Shown here: positions 34,125 to 44,324 of the stretch, piece after piece
Numbering within the stretch: the first letter of the stretch is position 1
Layout: each line of letters opens with the position of its first letter
Source: Zopfochytrium polystomum
Taxonomy: Eukaryota > Chytridiomycota > Chytridiomycetes > Chytridiales > Chytridiaceae
Reading direction: 5' to 3'
NCBI GenBank assembly: GCA_025765615.1
Contig: JAIVFJ010000212.1
Span: 1 to 64,000 of the forward strand
DNA length: 64,000 nt
Made by a program: the position numbers and the translations under genes
Notes under the pieces: generated by a model
Told to the model about the DNA's origin: nothing
Database searches by the model: none
What the model saw: only the letters and a program-made list of their open reading frames with translations

Positions 34125-34674
34125 GGCTGGGCACGGGCGAGTGCGGAGGGGGGTGTGTGTGTGTGGGCGTGGGTTTGTCGAAAGCGAGGGGAGTTTGTCG
34201 GAGGGTTTACTTTCACACCCTACCAACAACCAACCTGTGTGGAGCGTGCTCTGCCTGCTCCGCTGTGCTGCGGCCGCTCAGCATCATCCGCTACCCTGCA
34301 TCTCCGTGGAGCATTACTTTCAAAGGACCTTACGCGGAGTGCCGACGGAAGCGCCTTTTGGAAGGTGCAATGTGTGGGCGGTCGTTCAATATCATATCCA
34401 GAAGGAGAAGGAAAAAGGAAAAAAAAAAAAAAAAAGAAGAAAAAAAAAAAGAAAAGGAACAAAATGGGCGGCATTCACATACAATAAAACGAGGAGAATT
34501 GAAGCAGGCAGAGATAAGCAAGTGAGAGAGCTAGAGGTAGCAACAGAAAGAGAAACGGGGGGAAGATTGGTGGGTTGGCAAGGGCAAAGATAGCAACACG
34601 ATGTTTTAAAAAGGAAAAAACGAAAGAAAGAAAGAAACGGGATTCCCCAACAAACACACCCGAGGCAAGGCTGC

Positions 34675-36900
34675 TCATGAATCCACGGCCATCCCCTCAC
34701 CCTCGTCCCCGCTCCCGTTCGCGGCTACTTTCGCCCGCTTGACGCCAACCTTCTCCCCCGCCAGCTCGTCCTCGTCGTCAGAGTCGGAGTCGCTGTCGCT
34801 GTCGTCAGACTTGTCGTCTTCGTCCATCGCCGCCCCCTTCCCCGTTTTCCCCGCGGCGACCGCCGAGGCCTTCGCTGCCGCCGCTGCCGCCGCCGCCGCC
34901 GCCGCGCGGGCTGTGGCTGCTGCGGCTTCCGCCGCGGCGGCTGCCGCGACGATGGCGCGAGCCTTGGAGCTGTCGCGGCCGCGCTTCTTGGTTGCGGGCG
35001 CGTCAGGGTCTTTGGCCTTGCTAGATTTGGCAGGGGGGCGAGCCGGCTTTGGAGGTGGGATTGGGACCTGGAATGGGAGAGGTGTTGCAGGAAGGAAGTG
35101 AAAGAGCAAAGTCAGAATCCAACTTCAGTGTCACGACTGAGAAAAAAAGGAGAAAAGACGACCAAGACAACACCCACCGGAGGAGCCGCTGGCACGTCGG
35201 ACTGCGACGCCAGGAGGGCTTCATTCTGCAAAGTTTAAATGTAAACAAGCATGAGAATCAGGTAGGTTGCCATGAAAGGCGGTCGAATATTCCAATTGTC
35301 CCACCCAAAATTAACCCCCCAAAACCCCGCGCTCCTTACCCGGACTTGCGCCATGTCAAACACGCACGCGGGGTGGTTGTCGTCCTCGCAGAGCAAGTCA
35401 AACAGAGCACGCATGCCGGCCGTCCTTGGTCGGGTTCTCGGTGGACGGACGGATAAAGTGTGTTGTCTCAAAGAGGAGGGAGAGCGTGTACTTCATTTGC
35501 TTCAAGCTGGCCTGCCAAGCAGCAATCGACGAGAGGGTTCGTCAGACAACATTCAAGCCCACGACCAAACACTTACCACCCTGCTGAACCCCTTGCCACC
35601 GTCCTTGGTGGCAAACTTTTGCGGTTTCGCCTTGAACCACCTAATGACAACCGCTGTAATGGTACGGGGCGGGAAACATCCAGTCGCGCCAGAGCCGCAG
35701 CAGCACCTGCCCGTCTTCGCCCTTTAGTTCCTCCTCGGCGTGCTTGCGCATGAGGTAGATAAAGTCGCGGTAGGTGGCAATGAACTGACGGTGCACCTTG
35801 AACGATGCCTTCATCTGTCCGTACAAGAGGGCCGCGTACACTTCGAGCTTGGACGCAACGTCAATGAATTCCTTGCCCGTGATATCCGTGAGCTTGGGGT
35901 TGCCCGCATCGTCAATCAGGCCTTGTTATTCAACCCCCAAAAACATTAGAGAGCCAACAACAAACGTTAGTTACGTACGCTAAAATTAGCAACAATAAAA
36001 AAAGCCCACAAAAGCAAAACCCCCCATACCCCGATGCAGCGCCTCATTCAGCTCGTTCTCCATAGCATTATCTCGTAAGCACGAAGCGAAAAAGCGGTCC
36101 GCGATTCTCCACGCATTCGTCAGGCCAGCGGGCAGCTTTGCAAAGCCCGTCATCGAGTCGATCTCGACGCGCGGGACGACGGGCGCGGCGGGGGCAGCCG
36201 GCTCGGTGGAAGCGGCGGCGGCGGCGTCATCGCCGGCGGCTGCGGCTGCTGCTGCTGCTGCGGCGGCTGCTTTCTTTGAGACGCGCTTCTTTGCAGTGGA
36301 CTTTGCATCGGCTGCTGTCGCAGCCAGCGGGGGTTTTGCGACAGGAGTGGTGGCCGCGGCGGGAGAGGAGGAGGGGGAGGAATGGGCAGGGGCGGAGGAG
36401 GAGGAGGAGGAGGAGGATGTGGCAGGGGCTTTTGGGGGGCTGACGGGAGGGGTGGACGCGGACGGCGTGGGGGATGTCGCGGCGGCGGCGGCGGCAGGAG
36501 GCGACGGGTGGTCCTTGTGTGGTTCTGGCTCTGCGGATGGCTCCTTTGTGTCCAAAGATTCCTTGTCAAGCTGTTCTTGTTTGGACGCCGACGAGGGCGA
36601 CGCCGCGGCCGCAGCAGGATCGGAGGCCGCGGCAGTAGCAGCCGCCGGGGCCTCGGGTGCGCTTGGATCCGTGTCCTCCATCATAGCATCGTCGTTGCGC
36701 AGTGGCGCGGCGACGGCAGCGGCGGCGACGACGGCTGCAGCTGCAACCTTCTTCTCCTCGGCGGCGGCGGCGGCGGCGAGGGACGCCGAAACCTCGGGCT
36801 TCTTTGCGGACTCGACGGGCTTGGCGGCGGCGGCTGCGTCGTCCGAGACGGGCGGCGGCGGCGGCGTCGACGGAGCCGTGTCTGGCGCAGCCGTGAGCAT
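34675..36900 (-). CDS. Ala/Lys-rich nuclear-type protein, family unknown
   Basis: Exons are 36,030-36,900, 35,666-35,921, 35,577-35,640, 35,340-35,511, 35,178-35,225 and 34,675-35,067, about 593 aa. The N-terminal 220 residues are Ala/Pro/Ser-rich with a KKRVSKK basic patch. A folded core follows, spread over exons 1-4, containing TNAWRIADRFFASCLRDNA, KEFIDVASKLEVYAALLYGQ and FDLLCEDDNHPACVFDM. The C-terminal exon is Lys/Ala-rich with KKRGRDSSK, an acidic Asp/Ser run and VKRAK, typical of chromatin-associated proteins. Two places need either ultra-short introns (35,641-35,665, 25 nt; and about 22 nt within 35,340-35,511) or correction of one extra base to keep frame. No known domain was recognised. 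Confidence 0.65.
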
Positions 36901-39519
36901 CTTTTGTTTTCGCTGCTGGGATTGGGGGGGGGGGGTTCTGGTGGGTTCGCTTCCAGCCGATCGGGGACGGTCTGATGGGTGTGGGAGATCTGTTGGGCAG
37001 AGGCGACGATGAGAACAGGAAAGAATCGTTAGATTAGACCAGGGAGGGGCCTCGGCGGCGTAAGGAAGGGTCGGTTGCTGGGAGAGCAGGCCTGGGGCTC
37101 TCCCTTTTGCAGAGGCCCCGGCTTAAGTAAGACCTGGACAGCGAATCAGGAAGGGTTGGCGAAGGGGGTCAAAGGCAAAGGCGGCGGGTTGAGAAGAGCA
37201 GGGAGTGAGAAGGAGAGGGGGGCAGGCCCGACTCTAGGTCCGCAGTCCATCCGTCCGTACTCTGTGTTTCGACTGGCCTCCTTTTTTCCGACTGGAAAGG
37301 GGTTTGCCTCTGTGGCCTCAATCACGCTTCGTTATGAGTCACTCGGTGTGTCGGGTGGTAGTATCTCGCACGCAGTCACTCTCTCCCAAGCACACAGCAC
37401 GAGGCACACCACCCCCAAAACGGATACCGATACCTTTTTTTCCCCTCCTTCTCTCTCTTCACTTGCGCAAATGCGTTCGTTTGGTTTTCCTTCCCAGCAG
37501 CAGCCCTTTTCTTTTAATATTATTATTGTTGTTGTTGTTGTTGTTGTTGTATTATTTTAATCCTGCCACCCCCCGCTACTGCTACCCCCCTCTCCCCCCT
37601 TCCCTTTCCCCCACTCTCCACTCCCTCTTCCTTTCGGGTCTGTCTTTTTTACCTTTTCGATAGGGAATGTAACGACCACGAATGGGACCGAATGACGCTT
37701 TTTTTCTCCTTTTTAATTTTGATTAGCTTAGCGGCAAAACAGAAAAAGAACAAAGAAAAAAGAAAAAAAAAGAAAAACTTGCGAGCTACAATTACACGAT
37801 GAAGTTGATTGATTGGCTTCGAGTTTTCCAGTTAGCATAGCATGATTATCACCCAAGGATAAAATTATTAAAAACGTAAAGAAATAGACTTCTTATATAT
37901 TTTTTTCCTTTATCGTTTTTGTTTTGACATATCGATTGCTTTGACCAAAACATGTTTTCTTGTTTTTTTTTTTTTTGTTTTTCTTTCTCTCTCTTTTTTT
38001 TTTTCTTTCGTTTTTGGAACGGACTATCCCCCTGTATTCCAACAAAAACGAGCCCCTCATATGCTCAGCACGACGTGTAATTTACCACAAGTAATACTCA
38101 AAAAGACAGACAGAAAAAAAAGAAAAAAAACAGCGTTCGCTTGGGTCGGCGAGGGAACGAATCCCTTTTTTGGGCATTCGGGCGAGGCGGGGGGTTAATT
38201 ACGTCGTCGGAACCACATGATGGAGGGGAAGTATGTCTTCCCAAATGGAAGCGAAAGGAGTAACACGTATCAGTCTCGTTTGGCCAGGGCGAAATTTTTT
38301 CCTACTATTCCAACCCCCCTTGTATTCAAAATCAAACAGAGCGAGAGGACAGCGACTGACCCCGCCCCCGGGTTAACCCGGAAAACGACAAAGGGAGTGC
38401 CGTCTATGCACCAGTTCCTACGTCAAATCATCGTCAACCAATGTTGGCAGCTTCCCCCGCTGTCTTTTACATTCCACACTCCTGCCCTTCACTCCCCTCT
38501 TCCTCGTTTTCTTTTTCGGCTTTTTATTTTCGGTTCAGAGTCTTGTCAGGCTGCACAAGACGAAGGGGCGGAACAAGCACCGGGTGGGGGAGGGGGGAGT
38601 GGGAGGAATCGCCGACGAGAGGAGGGGCGGGAGGGGAGGGAATGAGCGTGGATGAAACGCAGGAACTCGCAGCTTTTGGGGGGGGGGGGAAGGGGGGTGA
38701 AAGGGGGCACAATCGAAAAACGAAAACACAAAAAAAGGTAGCAAGCTCACAAATTATGAAGTGACACGAGAGAGATAGGGGGAGGTGGTCGGTGCTGTTC
38801 GACGAAAAAAAAAAAGTCACAAATGGATCGAAAGTGTGAGGTGAAGGGGGCGTGGTGGAAATAAAGGGAAACAAAAAGTCGGAAACCCTTGCAGCGCGCA
38901 TGTGGAGCAGGTTAGAAAAGAAGTCCGGGAGTGCCCAAAGCAGGTGAATAGCGGTGCGAGATGATTGGGGGAGGGGGGCGGGTTGAAGAAAGAGATGAGG
39001 ATAGGAGAGGAGCGGAATAGTTGGGGAAGGGGGCTTTTTCGCGTGCGAACAGGTATCATTCCGCTTGCTGCCCCTCCCATCCTCAAGCGCTCCGTGGGCC
39101 ACGTTTCTCAAGGGCGGGGTAAAAGAGCACATCATCAATAGAATCCAAGAGCACAAGACCAAAAAAGTAGGGGGGAAAAGCAAAAACGACCAAGCAACAA
39201 TAACTGACTGAATAAAACAAGACGAAAGTGTCCCCACGAGGCGCTTAATCGATTCCCGCCCAATAATCGGCAGCTTTCTCTCCGTCCTGTCACCTCAGGA
39301 GCAGGCCGAGAGCGTATAACAAATGATAGAGTCAGGGATACTTAACAGGGAGATTCGATTGTTTTTTGTTTTTTTGTGTGTGTTTCGTTTTGATTTCCAA
39401 TCCGGTGCGGGGGTCGATGCGAGCCGAGACGCTGACGACAACAGAATCAAGAAGCATAGACAGACGGGCATCGGGCCGAACTCCACCCCCCCACCAAGAA
39501 GAGAAGGGAGCGGTCCGAA
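36901..39519. other. Intergenic region upstream of the Ala/Lys-rich gene and downstream of the 7-TM gene
   Basis: No convincing gene was found. It contains a (TTG)n run at about 37,527-37,551, several poly-T and poly-A tracts (37,680-38,130), and purine-rich stretches at 38,570-38,720 and 38,955-39,030. Long frames in this interval are unbalanced in composition and lack domains. Confidence 0.5.
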
Positions 39520-41154
39520 TCATAGCCCGTCGCCTCTCCCGACACCGACCGCTGGCCGGTAGCCAATGAACCCTTGCGACCCGATCTCCGTCACGCTTCC
39601 TTCGCTCGCGGTGGTTGCGGCGATCCACCATCCGTCGCTGTCCGCGTCTTGTTCGTCCGTGTCGACGCCTTCCCGGTATGGGTAAAATGCCAGCTGCCTT
39701 TCCAGCCCTCCCGCCATGGCGGCGTTGCGGCCCCGCGCGGCGGGTCTTGGGGAGTCGATCGGGTGTATTGACGCGACGGGCGAGAGAGGGCCGGGCGAGG
39801 ACGAGGCGAGGATGGGGGGAGTGGCGGAGATGGGGGCGGAGGCGAGGCGCGGGGAGGAGGCGCCGAGGCGCGGGAGGAGGGATGAGATCGAGTTGTAGTG
39901 CGGGATGGGATCTCGCGGCGGTTCGTACGGGTTTTCGGTCGCCGTCGCTCCGGGGGACAAGGCAGGCAGCGGGGGCATGAGAATGACCGTCGGCCGCCGG
40001 GGCACGCCGCCGAGTTTCCCGTCGTCCGGTCCGCCGCCGACACCGCCGACGCCTCGCGCGCTCTGCTGCTGCTGTTGCATGCCGTACGGCGCGCATCCGT
40101 CCATCGCCTCCATCGGCACGCCGTTCACCGAGACCGACTGGCGCGGCTCGGACTCTGCCGGTCCGCTCGGCGTCGCGTACAGCAGGAACCGAGTCATCAG
40201 AATGTCGAGGAGCAGGAGCGTCGTGTACGAGCCCTTGACCATCCACGCAAACTTGGACACGTTCTGCAGCGTCAGGTAGTCGATTGCGTCGTGGTTCGAG
40301 TAGTGCACGACAAAGTTGACCACGCAGATGAGGAGCGTGTTGATGAAGATGACTGCGAAACGCGGGATGGAGGAGTTGAGGAGGGTGCGGAGGACAAATT
40401 GGCCTTGCTGAAGCGCAGGGTTTGACTTTTGGGAGGCGTACTCGAGGACGTTGAGGGCGAGGAGTACCATCAGGATCAGATCGGCGGAGCCCCAAATGAG
40501 GAAGGCGTAGTTGTGGGCGAGCTCGATGTTGGAGTCCATCAAGCGGTTCGCGGCGTATCGGAGGCGACCAATGTTGAGGCGGGCCGCCATGAAGCCCATG
40601 AGGAGGAGGACGAGGATCCTTTGGATGACACTGTCAACTTTGGGATTCCGAATGACGACTTTGGTTTTGATGTAGGAGTAGTACAACCGTCTGCAGCAGG
40701 GGGGCGTGGTTAGAGGGTTTGCGGTACGTGCCATGATTTGGTATGAAGCTGTCCCACGTGACCAACTTGAAACGGAAACAAAACATGCCGAAAAAACACT
40801 TGCCATGCTCTCGTGGAGGATCCAATTGACCTCGTTCGCAAACAGGATCCACGTGAACCTCGAGTACGCACCGGGCTGCTGGTACCCGCAATTAGCGGCC
40901 GCGACCCAACCGTCCTCCATGAGGGTGCCAACCATCCCGGCGATGGAGTGGATGAGCAGCACGTTCCAGAGCGACTTTTTCGACGAGAAGGACCAGCAGT
41001 AGATGGCGAGCACGCATCCAATGAGCTTGGACCAGGCCTGGCCGCCGTTGACCGACTCCAGCCAGCAGATGTCGAACCGGGTTTGCGGGAGGGTCGAGTT
41101 GATGACGAGGTAAGGGGTGGACGTGGCCGGCAGTGTTGGAGTCCCGTCCGACAT
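39520..41154 (-). CDS. Seven-transmembrane protein with Pro-rich cytoplasmic tail
   Basis: It is a 544-codon open frame starting at the ATG at 41,154. Seven hydrophobic segments can be picked out: LIGCVLAIYCW, VLLIHSIAGMVGTL, FTWILFANEVNWIL, ILVLLLMGFMA, FLIWGSADLILMVLLAL, FAVIFINTLLICVVNFVV and YTTLLLLDILMTRFLLY. A short extracellular N-terminus carries an NST site. The last 200 residues are Pro/Ser/Ala-rich with a poly-Gln run and an acidic end. This is the layout of a receptor-like 7-TM protein, but no GPCR family signature was identified. A 113-bp segment at about 40,692-40,804 is bounded by GCAAGT and ctgcag like an intron, yet removing it breaks the frame, so it is kept as coding. Confidence 0.7.
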   Translation of the reverse strand: MSDGTPTLPATSTPYLVINSTLPQTRFDICWLESVNGGQAWSKLIGCVLAIYCWSFSSKKSLWNVLLIHSIAGMVGTLMEDGWVAAANCGYQQPGAYSRFTWILFANEVNWILHESMASVFSACFVSVSSWSRGTASYQIMARTANPLTTPPCCRRLYYSYIKTKVVIRNPKVDSVIQRILVLLLMGFMAARLNIGRLRYAANRLMDSNIELAHNYAFLIWGSADLILMVLLALNVLEYASQKSNPALQQGQFVLRTLLNSSIPRFAVIFINTLLICVVNFVVHYSNHDAIDYLTLQNVSKFAWMVKGSYTTLLLLDILMTRFLLYATPSGPAESEPRQSVSVNGVPMEAMDGCAPYGMQQQQQSARGVGGVGGGPDDGKLGGVPRRPTVILMPPLPALSPGATATENPYEPPRDPIPHYNSISSLLPRLGASSPRLASAPISATPPILASSSPGPLSPVASIHPIDSPRPAARGRNAAMAGGLERQLAFYPYREGVDTDEQDADSDGWWIAATTASEGSVTEIGSQGFIGYRPAVGVGRGDGL

Positions 41155-41531
41155 TGTGTTGATCTGGTGGCGGTTGTTTGTGCGGTGTGTGTTGTTTTCA
41201 AGCAGTCCGGGGGGCGCGTGCGCCCGCGTTGGGAGAGCGAGAGAAGAAAAGGCTCGAGGAAGAAGTTGAGTGTAGTAAAGCTAGCTGGCTGGCAGGCAGG
41301 CAGGCTTGCTTGCTGAAGAGGTTCAGGCAGAAGGGGGGAAAGGGGCGATGATGCGTGTGCCGCCCCCCACCTTTGGGTCGCTCTGCACTCGAAAGTGAGG
41401 ATGATGAGGCCGTCAAGCAACAACAGGCAGGCGATTGGAGACAGGTGAGGCCCAACCGACTTTCAATGTAACGGGGCCAAACTGAACCGAGTTTTTCTCG
41501 ACCTTGTTGTCTGTCTGCGTGTCTCGCTCTT

Positions 41532-41565
<34 letters not shown>

Positions 41566-42579
41566 GTCTGCCTGTCTGCCTTTCTTTCCCACTTCCTTTC
41601 CTTCTGTCTCTCTCTCTATCCCCCTCGCTCTCTCCTATGCTCTGTCTCTTTGTCTCTGCGTCTCACTGGTAACATACTGGTTGTTATTTGATCAGTCAAA
41701 CCCCCGATTTGTCGTGGAGGGCCAGACGGAGGGGACCGCGTGATGCTTGGCGAAGCTCCCACTTCACTGCATATACATACATATTTAGTATCCCATGTAC
41801 ATTTTTTGCTTGAGTTTAGGGGTTGGTAATTAATTGGGAAAGTGAACAAGGGCCATGAGGTCAGGGAGTTTCATTGTGCATGAGCAACTCACGCGTGTGT
41901 TTCTCGTTTATCCATCCCGTCGATCCCGCATGATCCTCTCCATGCATTTTCCGTCCTTCTTCTTCGATCTGTTTTTCCGCGGGCAGTGCCGTTTGCATTC
42001 GTATTTCTAATGCGCTCAGACCCCCAGCGGTCAATAGCCTCTCTTTAGTTCTCACGGGGAGGATGACCAAAAAACACGGGAAAATCTGTTTACAGAGGCC
42101 CATCACACAGGACAAAGAGCTACACACACGCTGTCATTACTACTACTCGTGACGGTAAAGAGAAGGAAGAGGAAGGCAGGGGCATGGGGGCGACGGCCCA
42201 GCCAGTCAGCACACCGCCCCAACCTGGAACCAAGGTAGACAAACGACAGCAACGTATTCCATGCGTCGCACTGGCGTGGTTTCACGCCGTACGCGTGACA
42301 CGCCACGGACCCCCTCCGCACCACTGGCACGCAGACACACGGGTCAAACCATACAAACCCGGTCGGTGTGCACAGTGCTGGGTACGTGGTCCTATTGGCC
42401 ATATCACCTTTGATATCTTAACCCATTTTTGGCACGTTGACAGCCTCCCAAAAATAAAAGTTAGCCCCAAATTGAACCTCGCACATTTATTCTTCATACT
42501 GGCAGAAAGCTCATCGCCAAAAAAAAACAGCAGATTGTGAGATCCTCTACATCTCTGAAGGCTCATCCCGTAGTGTAGA
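41155..42579. other. Upstream region of the 7-TM gene
   Basis: No gene was recognised. CT-rich microsatellites lie at 41,531-41,580 and 41,605-41,640, and a purine-rich stretch follows the ATG region. The segment 42,180-42,540 has no coherent frame. Confidence 0.5.
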
Positions 42580-43093
42580 CAGTCTACTCTGAGTGAGTGA
42601 GTGGAAGGAGTGAATGAAGTGGTGATGTGTGTTTGTGGGTGGTCCTTCTCCCTAACTTGGAGAGAAAGAGAAAAAACTCTGTTATGAATTATGGATACAT
42701 AATGATGATATGCATGCTGTAATAGTTGCTAGGCAAGCGTGACCTGCACAGGGTAAAAACCTCTCCTATATTGTCTGCTTGAGCAGAGGAGGAGGAAAAC
42801 TGTTATAACTGGGTTTTCTGTTCCGTATTGTCCACTTTCATGGGCACCACACAACTTAACTGTGACGGCCCAAGCTGGCACACCACAGTTGCCTCCCTGA
42901 GTGGAATGCCAGCCCTTCCCGTTATTTGCTGTCTCGCCACAGCCAGCCACTGGGCCATGACTAACCGAGCTGGGGTGTCCTGATTGGATGGTTTCTAGAC
43001 CCTTTCCCCTTTTTGCTTCGGTCCCCAGGATCTGAACCCAGGCCCCCAGGTAGATACAGCAGGTGTTAGGCCACTGCACTACGCTGCCCCCCC
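42580..43093 (-). mobile_element. tRNA-derived SINE sharing its tail with the 55.6-kb fold-back element
   Basis: Reading leftward from 43,093, a tRNA-like head carries an A-box TAGTGCAGTGG (43,071-43,081). A B-box GGTTCAGATCC (43,028-43,038) starts 43 nt further on, close to tRNA spacing. The body runs to about 42,840. From there to 42,580 the sequence matches one arm plus the centre of the fold-back element at 55,624-56,300 (AACAGTTTTCCTCCTCC, GGAGAGGTTTTTACCCTG, GCTAGGCAAGCGTGAC). No target duplication was found. Pol III transcription would be expected from the boxes. Confidence 0.65.
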
Positions 43094-43149
43094 TTCAAAG
43101 TCAACAAGCAAAGTTCTGTTGACAGGAGACATCCAACATCGCTGGCCGT

Positions 43150-43955
43150 GCCACACATTACATGATGCAGCAGAGCGGCTTGCTGGAATGGTGGATGGAT
43201 TTGAGCCCATTGCACCGGACTTGGATTCGCTATGTGATGTGTGTCAGCACACAAAGCTTACACGCCCACCATCTTGACAATCCAATAACCCCGGAGCATG
43301 GCATCCACTTGACCTGGTCCACATGGATTTCACACCAATCAAGGCAAAGGTGCTGAATGCGAGGAAATGGCTCCAGTCCTAACAGACACCTTTTCTGATC
43401 TGAAAGTTGCCTTTGCCATGAAGGGCTGGTTGGGGGAGGAGATACTGTCCAATTTTATGCTGTGGCTCCCATGGGCAGAGTGAGCATGTGACTGGACGCT
43501 GAAAGCTATTCAGTGCGACAATGTGAAAGAATTCTACCAGGGGCAGTTTGCAGACAAGATGAAAGATATTGGAGTCAAACTGCAAGCTCCTATCGCTTAT
43601 GAGCATGAGCAGAATGGAAAGCGGAAATTGCAAACAGGAATTTGTTGCACCAAGCACACTCAGCCCTGCTTGATGCTCAGATGGGTAAGAAGTGGTGGCC
43701 TCATGCACTAGCCACTGCTGTTTAAGTGAGTAATCAATTGCTTGTAAAGGGACTCTCTCTCACTCAAATCAAAACTGACTTGGCAAGCTCTGGTATTTAG
43801 CCTGGGGATGGGCTCGCTATTCTGCTGAGCATTTGACTGGCAAGAACAAGTTGAATGAGTGGAGTCAGGTTGTGTGCATGCTATCATATGCACAAGATGG
43901 AAAGGCGTACAATGTTCTGGACCCTTCCACAAATGAAATATTTGTCTCTTGGAAT
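43150..43955 (+). pseudogene. Old copia integrase fragment, left of element B
   Basis: Plus-strand pieces match a copia integrase: the zinc-finger end CDVCQHTKLTRPPS, then DLVHMDFTPI (first catalytic Asp), CDNVKEFYQGQFADK (second Asp) and AYEHEQNGK. The C-terminal module AQDGKAYNVLDPSTNEIFVSW ends exactly at the element B insertion point. Several stops and shifts separate the pieces. The remainder continues at 49,261. Confidence 0.75.
43951..43955. repeat. Target site duplication of element B (left)
   Basis: GGAAT, repeated exactly at 49,261-49,265. Confidence 0.9.
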
Positions 43956-44308
43956 TGTCAGGAACAGGGCAGGACAGGACAAGGCAGACAAGGAACTGAG
44001 AGGAGTGATGATTGTATTGGAAACAATAATTCACTTGAGGGATGGGACAGGTCCCCCATCCCCCTTTTATACCTTTTGAGAGTGTTCCTTGTCAAGACTC
44101 CAAGAAAGTTCCAGAAAGAGCAATTAGTAATGCAATGATACCAATGATACCAATGACAACAAGACAAGTCAGGAAAGCAAAGAAGGTTCCAGAAGGTTCC
44201 ACAAGGTTCCATGAAGGAATGTTCTAGAAGGTTCCAGAAGGTTCCAGAAGGTTCCATGAAGGAATGTTCTAGAAGGTTCCAGAGGTTTCCAGAGGGTGAT
44301 TCATAACA
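43956..44308 (-). repeat. 3' LTR of chromovirus B
   Basis: 353 bp with TG...CA ends. It retains the intact 11-nt self-primer sequence and the same heat-shock array and TATA box as the other LTRs. Confidence 0.95.
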
Positions 44309-44324
44309 TCATCTCCCCCTTTTA
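44309..44324 (-). promoter_or_regulatory. Polypurine tract of element B inside the last pol codons
   Basis: AAAAGGGGGAGATGA on the sense strand lies flush with the LTR, coding for Lys-Arg-Gly-Arg-stop exactly as in element A. Confidence 0.8.

Noticed and set aside
36138..37012. Long Gly/Ala/Arg-rich plus frames opposite the Ala/Lys-rich gene
   Set aside because: Antisense shadows of Ala-coding GCN repeats in exon 1 of the minus-strand gene.
38524..39237. 237-codon minus frame, Pro/Ser/Phe-rich
   Set aside because: No splice support, no domain, and composition follows the purine-rich plus strand; probably chance.
40692..40804. 113-bp segment in the 7-TM gene looking like a GC-AG intron
   Set aside because: Removing it shifts frame and hits a stop within about 20 codons, while reading through keeps the later transmembrane segments.
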